This document shows, piece after piece, positions 49,345 through 60,900 of a DNA stretch of 64,000 nucleotides (position 1 is the stretch's first letter; every line of letters starts with the position of its first letter). Source of the DNA: Haliotis asinina (lineage: Eukaryota > Mollusca > Gastropoda > Lepetellida > Haliotidae); assembly GCF_037392515.1 (NCBI RefSeq), contig NC_090280.1, forward strand, positions 75,504,504 to 75,568,503. The letters are read 5' to 3'. Under the pieces are notes generated by a model, which saw nothing but the letters and a program-made list of their open reading frames with translations, searched no databases and was not told where the DNA came from. The position numbers were made by a program, and so were the translations under genes.

Positions 49345-49515
49345 AGTCATTGACAGGTACGGGTATGGTACTGTCATCCCTTCGGTATGAAGAACTAAAG
49401 TGTCAGTCATTGACACATACGGGTATGCTATTCACACCCCTTCAGCGTGGGGAGCCAAAATATCATTCATTGACACATACGGGTATGGTACTGTCACTCC
49501 TTCATTGTGGGAAGC
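49345..49515 (+). repeat. 60-bp repeat downstream of copy 4 (3 units)
   Basis: Units begin CATTGACACATACGGGTATG and continue with a TACTGTCAC, CCTTCAGCGTGGGGAGC segment, as behind copy 3 (32140-32340). This marks the right-hand limit of recognisable array sequence. Confidence 0.75.
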
Positions 49516-49539
49516 TAATTTGAGTGCATGATTTTTCTC

Positions 49540-50254
49540 GAATTTCTACAGAACAGGTTTCTGAGATTTAGAAACTTGAAATCCACTCATAAATGGTGAT
49601 ATCTGGTGAGAACTGAATGTATTCAGAAGAATGTTTATTTCCTTATAGGTGAGTCTGAAGTGTAAGATAAGTAATTTTTTTATCGATATGTATTCCTGTG
49701 GCTATATAACAATTAGTGGAATGCAGTTGTTATCGATACACTGTCAGCTTAGGTAAGATCCTATTCAAAAATATTTATTGCGACCGAATTCAGTCCTTCT
49801 GACGTTGGTTTTCTGTATTTTCCATGTCATGTCCTTTTCACTGATTTTCTGGTGCCTTTTAGCATAACTAATCATAGAAAATGATTTTCACTCATCGCCC
49901 ACTACATGCGCAGCTAAGTTTGGAGTGTATCTCCAAGTGTATATATATATTCTTTTATAAAACATAAAATGACTTATTCTTTATCATTATTATCGGTTAT
50001 CTAAGAAACAAAATATCTACTTTTTTATATCAGATATGCAGATGAGTGGGACAAAGGAGATGATTTCAACTTTCCAACAGTCAACATTTCTGTCTTGTAC
50101 ATTTGCATACATGTCAAGCAACAATCCCACAGTTCCAACCTTTGGTATTTACATTTCGCAGCATATGGGGTATATGCTCCGTTTACCAAGATTTCAAGGA
50201 ACGCCTCTTTCCTCTGAACGTGGAAAGGGTTTTGTTGCTTCTATTTTCCCAAAT
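49540..50254. other. Non-genic stretch, nothing recognised
   Basis: AT-rich unique sequence right of the array. Short open frames only, without splice or domain support. Confidence 0.45.
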
Positions 50255-50530
50255 TAGTGAGTGGGTGAGTGACTTTAGTTTTACGCCGCACTCAGAAATA
50301 TTCCAGTTACATGGCGGCGGTCTATAAATAGTCGAGTCTGGACCAGACAATCCAGTGAGCAACAGCACGAGAATCGATCTGCGCAACTGGGAACCGATGA
50401 CATGTGTCAACCAAGTCAGGGAGCGTGACCACCCGATTCCGTTAGTCGCGTCTTACGACAAGCATAGTCGCCTTATATTGCAAGCACGGGTTGCTGAAGG
50501 CCTTCTCTACTCCGGACCTTCATCGGTCTC
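50255..50530 (+). mobile_element. SINE, nearly full-length
   Basis: Starts TAGTGAGTGGGTGAGTGACT, has TTTTACGCCGCACTCAG, GGCGGCGGTCTATAAATAG, AACTGGGAACCGATGACATG and ends near GGGTTGCTGAAGGCCTTC, TCCGGACCTTC. This is the reference member of the family in this window. Confidence 0.85.
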
Positions 50531-53313
50531 CATTTTTCCAAATGTATCTCTGCTAATAACTCTTGGCAGCTCTTGAACAGTTCATGGACATACATGTTAC
50601 AGTGATATTATTGACATTTAAAGCCTTAGAACGATATTGAGTATCAAACTGTGTTCTTCTCGCGTGTTATTCATACTGAGCTTCGAAAATGAAGTCTCCC
50701 GGTGTGGTATCATGTTACCGAGTGGAGGCGATCATACACATTGTGTAAAACATATTTTTATAATATTTTATTTCCAGTGACGTTAAAATACTAAAAAATA
50801 GAACTAAAATAGGTAATGGCCTTACATGTTACATATTTATCATCAGTAGGATTAAATCTTTTCAGATGGTGCATGGCATGTAGTTGCAGTAATGTTTTAC
50901 AAGATGATATTTTCCTTGATAAACATAGGTTTCATAAATAATTTCAGAGTCTCTTGGAACTGAATGTCTGGTTGACTTGGGTTGAATGAGTTAACACTGT
51001 CCTGTGTGCATCAGTACATGAACGATGAGTCAGTAAACAGGAAGTAATGAGTCAAGAAGAGATTACGCAACGACCTTGACCCACGATTTATAGATACCGA
51101 TTTTCGATATCTATAATTTAAACAATGATTACAAGCACAGGATGCAACATTGCAATATTCCTCAATGTGCGTTTGACAAGTACTGACAAATCATGTACAA
51201 GTACTAGTAACAAAACTATGATTTCGTCCAGTCAAAGATAGATTCACGTTCGGCAGTCAAACTGGCGGTTGGTGACGTAATCCACTGCCTCGTTAGGTGT
51301 GAAGCCCTTCTCCAGCCGCGGTCTTGTCGCATACATAAATATCTCTACGAATGGGCTAATTTGTATGAGCCATAAAATGTCTTCTAGCACGAGCGCAAAA
51401 AAAAAAAAAAAAAAAAAAAAGATAAAGAAAAAAGGTGAAATTCATCAAGGTCATCTTTAGAGTAGTCGGCGCGTAATGAGGCTCGTGTGAGCTTAATTTT
51501 GTCATTTTTTTCATCAGTCACAGCTATATGAGACTAGTTTCAACTTAATTTTGTAATATTTCATTGAAAATCTCACTCAGTTTGCTTTTACCTTATATTC
51601 CTGTCCTCTTGATGATATCATGTGTGAAGTTATATTTTACTTGTCTCAAGTACCACCGCTGGTGGGTTCTTCTGAGAATAAACAACCTGTCAAAGCTGAT
51701 AATATATATGAACAAATGCAGCTGTCTTATGTGAACGATTTATTCATAAATGTCTCCAACAATCTACATGTAGCAGGGCGTGGAGCCATCCCACAGATGA
51801 CACACTTAACTTGTCACCTCTATGGTCATGTGGACATGACGTCCGGATTCCAGTAGAAGGGCTGTGGAATCGAACATTTTATGGTCGCATCATGCACATA
51901 ATTACATCTCGCCATTCTCAGAATGTTAAATAGTGAATCCCACAGTAATTTCTAGGTTATCAGTTTAAACTTAAGACGAACAAATAGTTGTTCTAGTCGC
52001 ACTTTGTGTTTTCACTGGAAAGTCAAGTCATTAGGATCCGCTGGTATTGACTACGTGAAGGATGCAATCAAAGGCAAGTTTGTTTTGAAGGTTTATAATT
52101 GTGTAAACGTCAGTCTCCACATTCGAATAAATATCAGGACATACCTACGGCCTATGCTGGAAACTAGATAATTATTTTCAATGTCAATGACAGTACAATG
52201 AAGGTACGGTGAAAGATCATTTATTGACCACTCAAAGGAAACTACAGCATTTCAAGGAGTTATGTTAAGAATAGCATGACGTGCCTCTTAGACCTAACAT
52301 AATTAGCATAATTATATATTCATATATAATTATATAATTATATACTAACATAATTATATATTAACGCCGCCCCATAATATACGTGAGGATTCACAATTAT
52401 GCACAGTGTTGTAGATATATATAACAAGTTATATCTGGTTAATCTTGGATATCAACAATCTATTTTCGTGGCTAGTTGGTACAAGCAGGGAAATGCAGTG
52501 CAAGCTGTCGTAACCGGCATCTGTCTAATTCAGCAAAATCCAAGTCCCTTCCGTGGCTTGTACATTTATCATCAGCTCTGCAATCCGTCACGTTGTGTAA
52601 AACGGATTATTTCCCCAGTCCCAATGCGCCTCGGATTAGACAGCTTCCACTGTAGTGGGAGCTACAAAAACTTTTATGAATAAAATAATGTTTCCTAACT
52701 GCAGCCATAGCCGTAAGGTCTATGGTGCATCATTTGGCAATTCGTACTCGTCCTTTATCATTATTTCATCCTTTATCATTGTCACAGTTAATTTTTAGTC
52801 ACCTAATATGGTAGGTGTCTTTAGATTAAAATCGGTTACTCATCTCCATGACTACTTGGTAATTACTCTATAAAAGCGTAATTATTCTTTGCCTGATAAT
52901 ACACTGAACTGTAAACTAACCCGCAATTTAGAAAAGCAAAAAGTGAAATCTCATTAAAGTAAATGTTCATGAATATGTCTTCTGTTGCAAAACATGGCAA
53001 GAAAGAGTTTCGTTTCTTTGCTGTTCAGTAAATATACGCGTTCTGATGATCAAATATCTGAGAGCTGCTGTGACGTCGTGCATGGTTTGTTGTGTTTGTT
53101 GTCATGGTTCAAACAAGATATTGGCTGAAATGGTACCTAAGTGATATATGAAGCCACAATTTAGATTTCATTTGCTGAGCTCATGTCCTTTTAAAGACCT
53201 CGATTGAATGCCCAGGACAAAACTGAGAAGCGAAGGAGCTGAGCGCTTACTTCTTTGATGCAGTTACTTCTGAATTATTATTCTGATGTGTTATGGTAAT
53301 GTCTTATCCCCTG
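50531..53313. other. Gene-poor stretch
   Basis: Contains an A tract at about 51396-51420 and a very AT-rich palindromic stretch at 52300-52370 (ATAATTATATA words). Open frames at 51620-51856 (78 aa) and 52399-52683 (94 aa) have no recognisable domain, signal peptide or splice context, and I do not call them genes. Confidence 0.45.
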
Positions 53314-53584
53314 AGACTCGTGAAGGTCCGGGATAGAATAGGCCTTCAGCAACCCATGCTTGCCATGAAAGGCGACTATGCTTGTCGTAAGAGGCGACTA
53401 ACGGGATCGGGTGGACAGGCTCGCTGACTTGGTTGGCACATGTCATCGGTTCCCATCTGCGCGGATCGATGCTCATGTTGTTGATCACTGGATTGTCTGA
53501 TCCAGACTCGATTATTTACAGTCCGCCACCATATAGCTGGAATATTTCTGAGTGCGGCGTGAAACTAAACTGACTCACTCACTC
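53314..53584 (-). mobile_element. SINE, nearly full-length, minus strand
   Basis: Reverse-strand copy of the 50255-50530 family: GAAGGTCCGGGATAGAATAG, CAACCCATGCTTGCCATG ... ends with GAGTGCGGCGTGAAACTAAA and CTGACTCACTCACTC. Confidence 0.85.
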
Positions 53585-55530
53585 TTACCCCTTGACACAT
53601 AGCACCCAATCTGCGGTTCACGTTTTAGTTTTATCAGCTGCGCACTGTGAGCGCCAAAGGGCAGTAAGACTTCATATGTTACGGCCATTTCAATCTGACA
53701 TAGCGTCAGTTATCCGAATTATTGTTGAAAATGCCATTTTTTCTTTGTTTCACCAACGCTTTCCCTCGCTTATTCGTACCACGTAACGTGACCGCCAGAC
53801 TCGGTTATCAAATAGCTAAGAAAACAGTTAAGAAATTTCTGGGCAAACACAATGCAAAGTACTGTTATTGCTAAAAAAAACCCAAATGTAAACTTGTTTT
53901 TCACTCCTCCGATACCACACGTCCAGCACTTGCTTACCTCCTCACTGGCATGCGTCTCTTCTCTCTGGTAAAACGTTCACTCAGTGCTCCAGCTTGGCTG
54001 TATACCGAAACATGAGCCTCATTGACCTATTCAGACAATGACCTACTTTTTCAGCCGATACAAATTTTCTCGAGTCAAAGTAAATATAGACACAGCTAAC
54101 AACTCTGGTTACACTTAACTCCATTTCCTTGTTTCACAAGTAAATGATATGTACAAATGAATTTTAATTTTAAACTTTAATAACACCGCATTTCTATATT
54201 TTATGTCGATTTACGCAGTATAACTTAACGAAGACGACACAGACTGTCCGTTTGAGGAGTTATAAAATCATTCACAATGCATCTGGCCCACTGGTTACAC
54301 ATGTTTTGAGTCTGTTGTGCGTAGTTCTGTAACGCACAGTGAGGTTGATATAATATCAGTTCCGTATCAAACAGCCAAACTTTTCTACCGGCGGAGCCTC
54401 GTTTTGAGAATTCCACGTTTCCAGCTTTCCGTTTGTCAGAACTCATTGAACGAGACAGCAGGCTGTACGACGTGTTTGCAAGGATTTGAAAGAACGGAGT
54501 GTTGCAATATAAATTTACAACTGCGTAGACGGATCAGATAATACTGATTAATAATTATGACTGTACAAAGTTAAATGAATTAGTCTAAACATCTGGACTG
54601 GTTATTGCACTAAGTTGTGCAATGGGACGGAGCCCAGTAAACAGGAAACGAGACCGTTCTGTGATCAATGTTTTCACTTGTTGTTCATGAACGGGACCCC
54701 TGAACAACCTCAACTTTCCTTTCCACTCTCATGGGTTGTTGATGCTGAATTCAGGCTGTCCGATATTGCTCACTTGCGAAACCGTAACACTTAGTAAACG
54801 TCGAGTACAATATTTATGTGTTATTATTGGGTTGCATGAAATGAAGCTCGGGAAATACTAACTCAGAAAATATATCTATTTGATGTTTGAAATTTATAAC
54901 TTGGGTGCCAGTGTTGACATGTCCCTGAATTTCTTCACAATCAGTTCAGAACAAATAGATTTAGGTGTTTTAAGGTATGTGTGCTGAATCGCAAATATTT
55001 TTCTAATATGTTCTTTTTTCAAGCAACAATGATTATGTAAAATAATATTTATTGTTGTGGTCGGGCTTTCCTGTTTTTGAAAGTATAGGTCACGTCACTG
55101 AAAACTCCTTAAAATCAGATATGTAACGCACATACATAGATCTCTCGCCGCAAGCATATTCATTACAGGGAAAACAACGTTTTGTTCATTTATACTCATG
55201 AAGTCCTTCGTTATTTTTCAGACGTGCGTGTTTTAGCTATAAAGAATGATGTTACTGTCGTCACTACACTCAAGAATATATTTTTTCATATACAGACAAC
55301 CCCTTTTAGTACCTGTATAAAATATAGTCATGACCATGATGACCAGTGTACAGGGAAACACCGCGGTGTAGATCCTTACATAGACTATTTACACACCCAT
55401 CACAAGTAACATTCATCAAATTCATGAAATACATGGCGCCCTTAAATACACACAAACACACACGGCATACGTAACCATAAAATTGACTATGTTTCTTTAA
55501 TAGTGTAAATATGGCCTCTCTTCTTCGGAA
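53585..55530. other. Non-genic stretch, nothing recognised
   Basis: No supported gene or repeat. The 74-aa frame at 54317-54541 has several cysteines but no family match I can defend. Confidence 0.4.
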
Positions 55531-55788
55531 TCCCTGAAGATTCGGGGTAGGACAGGTCTTCATAAACCCATGCTTGCAATAAATGGCGACTATGCTTGTT
55601 GAAAGAGGAATCCGGGTGGTCAGGCTCGCTGACTTGGTTGAAACATGTCATTGGTTCCCAGTTACGCAGATCGATGCTCATGCATTTGATCACTGGATTG
55701 TCTGATCCAGACTCGATTATTTACAGTCCGCCATCATATTGCTGGAATATTGCTGAGTGCGGTGTAAAATTAAGCCCACTCACTCACT
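55531..55788 (-). mobile_element. SINE, minus strand
   Basis: Same family as 53314-53584: GGGTAGGACAGGTCTTC, GGTCAGGCTCGCTGACTTGG, TTGATCACTGGATTGTCTG and the CCCACTCACTCAC end. Confidence 0.82.
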
Positions 55789-56315
55789 TTTAAGTCGAAC
55801 TTATTGTTTTTGATACGAAAAATGTATGTGTACGCTGAAGGCTGATAAGCCGAAAGTCGAGTTGTTGGTGTGAAAATAGTATGTAGTGATATTGGTTTGC
55901 TCAAGTATTGTGAAAATATCGAGTCATGATTTCGAGAGTTTTGCCCCTTTTGCTTCTCAGATTATAGTGTCCTACTGACAACAACTCTGAAGGGCTTGAA
56001 GTAAGCTCTTCACGTTTCGGTTCCAGGTGAACAAAAACGAAAATATACAAAGCGTTTTGTTTTGAGATTTATTGACTTGTTTGAGTAATTGTTACGGGTA
56101 ACAGTAAGTTATTGATTGTTATTTCTTGTTTGGAAAACCAATCGAATGAGCTTGCTTTCTTTGTCAGTTTCTTATCTTGTGGATATCAGCATTCGCCTGA
56201 AATGGAATGCAAGTATATAAGAAAAGAATATATAACAATCACTCTTATATCCACACGTAAAGGAAACACATCAATGCTTCAATCCAAATTGCACGAACAG
56301 ACATATCTTTCTCAA

Positions 56316-56370
56316 TTAGTGAGTGAGTTTCGTTTTACGCCGGACTTATTCCAGCTATATGACGGCGGTT
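56316..56370 (+). mobile_element. Short SINE fragment
   Basis: TTAGTGAGTGAGTTTCG, TTTTACGCCGGACTTATTCC, AGCTATATGACGGCGG only. Both the fragment and the bases after it are preceded or followed by TCTCAATTAG (about 56311 and 56371), a possible target-site duplication. Confidence 0.65.
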
Positions 56371-57866
56371 CTCAATTAGAAAGAGACTACATGTAAGACT
56401 TACTTTACTACTTTCTCTGTGTGGGGAGATTTCTCCACGTCTGAAGGCGAAGACGAAACCAGCGGATGATATCTCGTGCACTTTTAGGGCGACAGAACCC
56501 AAATCGGGCTAGGGTGACATCTCTAAAACGACCAAAATAGCAAATAAATTTGAAGCTAAAGGCGCGTTGCAGCATATACGTGAATATACGCAACATTCAT
56601 TATAAAGTGTGTGTACACACTGTCGTTATTTCAACGTAAGAAAGAAATTGGGAATATTAATTGTGATTATTAATTAATCAATTAGTCCTTAATTAATTAA
56701 TTAATTAATTAATTAATTAATAAATAATGTGTATTTATGAAGCGCTGTATCCATCAAGCGAATTAAAAAATAATAGTATGAAAACAACCCGGAAAGATAA
56801 TAGCGACTGGAGAAAATGTTTATGAATTATAGTTCATGAATGATAGGATGAAAAAAAGTCTATGAATAACAGCCTGAAAATAGTCTCGAGGTTTGATTTG
56901 AATACAGTTAGTAATGATGAACGTTTGATGTGCAGAGAATGTTTGTTCCATAGCTGCGTGACTGAAGGACTTCTGCCCCTAGCTGATTACAGTAAGATTA
57001 TACTTTGGTATGTTCAGAAGATTCAGATTTTGAGATCGAAGAGTCTTTATATGGATGTAGTCTTACTAGCATATTTGAAAGATATGGTGGGAACATATCA
57101 TTTTGACATTTGTACGTCATTCATAGAATTTAAAGTTTATCATTTTGATAACAGTTCAGTATATTACTTTAGCTGAGGGATAAAAGACTTATTCAAATGA
57201 TTACGTTTAAGGCTGATTATTTCAACAAGACTCGTTATAAATATACACACCCTTAACATACCAGCAAAACTAGCATACAAATATTTATCATAGGCATGGT
57301 AAAGAAGGGAGCATTATTTTTTAAAAAAAACAACTGAAGGCTTTATGTGGTAATGAATGAAAAAAATGACTCACTGAAAGTGTCGTTGTCATCAAGTGTT
57401 TCCTTACTGAACACAGACCCCAAAGTATAAAGTAATATCTGACGATAAGTTACGCCAGTATCTGGTAACAGATATACATACAACCCACTGAATCAGTTTT
57501 TGTTAAGTGTTTTGAGTTTGAACAACACTCATCCCAAATGTACACATCCTTGACACTTCAGCTAACAGCTGGTTGGCTGAGTGCACATCTAAATGAGGAA
57601 TCAACGAGATTGAATTATAATACTTCTTTCATTACAGCTACAGTCTCAAAACCCCTTGTTTTGTGCTTTGTTTCACATAAAGCAAACGAAACGTGCCTCC
57701 TAACAATATTCATTCATCATATAGTAAAAGTGAAAAGGGAAAGGTTATCTGATGATGATTCATGAATCTACCTGATAACGTGTGTATATGTAAACCATTG
57801 AAATAAATGTATATTTCAGTCTTTGTGTTTCTAATCTGAAGGATACGACATGCCAACTTTCCATAC
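56371..57866. other. Gene-poor stretch downstream of the Kazal gene
   Basis: Includes an AATT simple repeat at about 56690-56720. At about 57535-57575 a decayed copy of a Kazal exon end (CCAAATGTACACATCCTTGACAC) can be seen. Near 57365-57400 there is a decayed copy of the intron end that precedes Kazal exons. The true last Kazal exon may lie here or beyond the left, but I could not identify it. Confidence 0.4.
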
Positions 57867-57986
57867 CCTTCACATTTCAGCAGGCAAAGGTTGTCATAAG
57901 TCACGCCATCACTGCCGCAGACAGGTAAAAGGAAAGATGGACAGGCACAAACCTTGGAACATTCTCCGTCGGATACTTTCGTCGCA
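57867..57986 (-). CDS. Kazal exon 11 (last found)
   Basis: 120 nt. Encodes [27 protein letters not shown] and NLCLLKCEG. Expected P1 is Ser. It has the best donor of the series (GG|GTATGG), so another exon should follow. More diverged than the other exons (NLCLLKC against NECLMEC). Confidence 0.8.
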
Positions 57987-60900
57987 CTATTGAAACACAA
58001 CAATAAAGTGTCATTGTCAAGTTTTCATTCAAATAGTACTAACTGCTACAAGTCTCTCATCGTTTTCCACATCTAATCACTTGAAAGCGTTCTAATTATC
58101 TCCAAAAATGACAAGTGTATACCTCGCTGGTGATTCAGAGATAGGTTATTGTCCTAATTATACTCATAAACCCCTTGTTTTGTTCTTTTGTGGCCCGACA
58201 GGAAACCAACACCCATTCCTAATGAACAAACATTTGTTGGCATTGATATGGTGCAGGTACAGAAGCAAGGGTTATTTTATTATACCTTTAGACATTCCCC
58301 GGTAATGTTAAAGACACCCCAAATGTACACACCCTTGGCACTCCATCAAGCATTCGTTGTCATAAGTCACGCCATCATTGCCGCAGACAGGGGAAAGTAT
58401 GAGTGGACAGGCACACTGTTTGGGACATTCTCCGTCGGTTACCTTCGTCGCCCTATTGAAACACAACAGTAAAGTTTCATTGTGGGAAGTTATCATTCAA
58501 AGAATATTAACTGCAACACGTCTCGCATCGTTTCCCATATATAGTCCCCTGAAAGCGTCTTGATTCAAAACTAACTAACACATACCTTGATGATGATTTG
58601 GAAATCTGTATTGTAACAGGTGCCTCATTATACTCATCAAACCCCTTGGTTTGTTCTTTTTGGTTGTCAGGAAATACATACTACCCCCGTCCTAATGAAA
58701 GACATTCGTTGGTATAGGTATAATACAGGTACAGAAGCAAGGACTATTTGATTGTACCTTTAGACATTCCCCTGTACTGTTAAAGACACACATCCCAAAT
58801 GTACACACCCTTGGCACTCCATCAAGCATTCGTTGTCATAAGTCACGCCATCATTGCCGCAGACAGGGGAAAATATAAATGGACAGGCACAAATGTTTTG
58901 ACATTCTCCGTCAGATGCCTTCGTCGCCCTATTGAAACACAACAATAACGTGTCATTGTCGGATTGGAAAGGAGCATTATCACCTACAGGCCTGACATCG
59001 TTTTCTCTATATGCCTGACATTGTGTATTCGTACTTGTCATCTCCAAAACTGAGTGCACATCTTAATGAGAAATCAAAGAGGTTGAATTATTAGTAACGG
59101 CTTTTTCATTACAGTTGTTCTTTGTTGGAGACAGAGCAACCTAAACGTGCCTCCAAACAACATTCATCGGCATCGATATAGTAAAAGTGAAAATGGAAAA
59201 GTTATTTGATGATGACGTAAGAAACTAACTGATAATGGGTGTACATGTAAACCATTGAAATAAATTGTATATATCAGTTTTTGTAAGGTGTTTTTAATGT
59301 GCAGAATACGACATGCCAACTTTACACACCCTTGACACTCCATCAAGCATTCGTTGTCATAAGTCACGCCATCATTGCCGCAGACAGGTAAAAGGAGAAA
59401 TGGACAGGCACAAACGCTGGGGCATGCTCCGTCGGATTTCTTCGTGGCACTATTGAAACACATCAGTGTCATTGTCGGAAGTTTTCATTCAAGTAATATT
59501 AATTGTTACAAGTGTGACAGCGTTTTCCATATATAATTGCTCGAAAGCGTGATACCTTTGAGTAAACCTCGATGAAAGCGTATACCTCGATGGTAATTCA
59601 GAGATAGATTATTGTAACAACTTCCTAAATATACTCATAAACCCCTTGTTTTGTTCTTTTTCGGCCCGACAGGAAACCAACACCCATTCCTATAAAAGCA
59701 CTTTGCTGGCGTTGATATGGTACAGATACAGAAGCAAGGGATATTTTATTATACCTTTAGACATTCCCCGGTAATGTTAAAGACACACATCCCAAATGTA
59801 CACACCCTTTACACTCCATCTGGCATTCGTTGTCATAAGTCACGCCATCATTGCCGCAGACAGGGGAAAGTATGAGTGGACAGGCACACTGTTTGGGACA
59901 TTCTCCGTCGGATACCTTCGTCGCCCTATTGAAACACAACAGTAAAGTTCAACGTCGCGAGTTTTCAAGGAATATTAACTGCTACAAGTGTGGCATAGTG
60001 TTCCCAATGTCATTACCTGTAAGCATACTAATCATCTTCATAACTAACTAGCATATACCTTGATGATGATTTGGAGATTTATATTGTAACAGGTGCCTCA
60101 TTATACTCATCAAACCCCTTGGTTTGTTCTTTTTGGTTGTCAGGAAGAAAATACTACCCCCGTCCTAGACATTCGTTGGTATAGATGTAATACAGGTACA
60201 GAAGCAAGGACTATTTGATTGTACCTTTAGACATTCTCCTGTAATGTTAAAGACACACATCCCAAATGTACACACCCTTTACACTCCATCAAGCATTCGT
60301 TGTCATAAGTCACGCCATCATTGCCGCAGACAGGGGAAAGTATGAGTTGACAGACACACTGTTTGGGACATTCTCCGTCGGATACCTTCGTCGCCCTATT
60401 GAAACACAACAGTAAAGTTCAACGTCGCGAGTTTTCAAGGAATATTAACTGCTACAAGTGTGGCATAGTGTTCCCAATGTCATTACCTGTAAGCATACTA
60501 ATCATCTTCATAACTAACTAGCATATACCTTGATGATGATTTGGAGATTTATATTGTAACAGGTGCCTCATTATACTCATCAAACCCCTTGGTTTGTTCT
60601 TTTTGGTTGTCAGGAAGAAAAAACTACCCCCGCCCTAGACATTCGTTGGTATAGATGTAATACAGGTACAGAAGCAAGGACTATTTGATTGTACCTTTAG
60701 ACATTCTCCTGTAATGTTAAAGACACACATCCCAAATGTACACACCCTTTACACTCCATCAAGCATTCGTTGTCATAAGTCACGCCATCATTGCCGCAGA
60801 CAGGGGAAAGTATGAGTTGACAGACACACTGTTTGGGACATTCTCCGTCGGATACCTTCGTCGCCCTATTGAAACACAACAGTAAAGTTCAACGTCGCGA

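Noticed and set aside
51620-52683. 78-aa and 94-aa open frames at 51620-51856 and 52399-52683
   Set aside because: No domain, signal peptide, splice context or paralogue; length is within chance for this composition.
60227-60409. Each Kazal exon as a separate 60-aa single-domain protein ending LTLQENV
   Set aside because: The in-frame Met lies before the acceptor and the tail lies beyond a conserved GG|GT donor. Phase and cysteine spacing work only when exons are joined.
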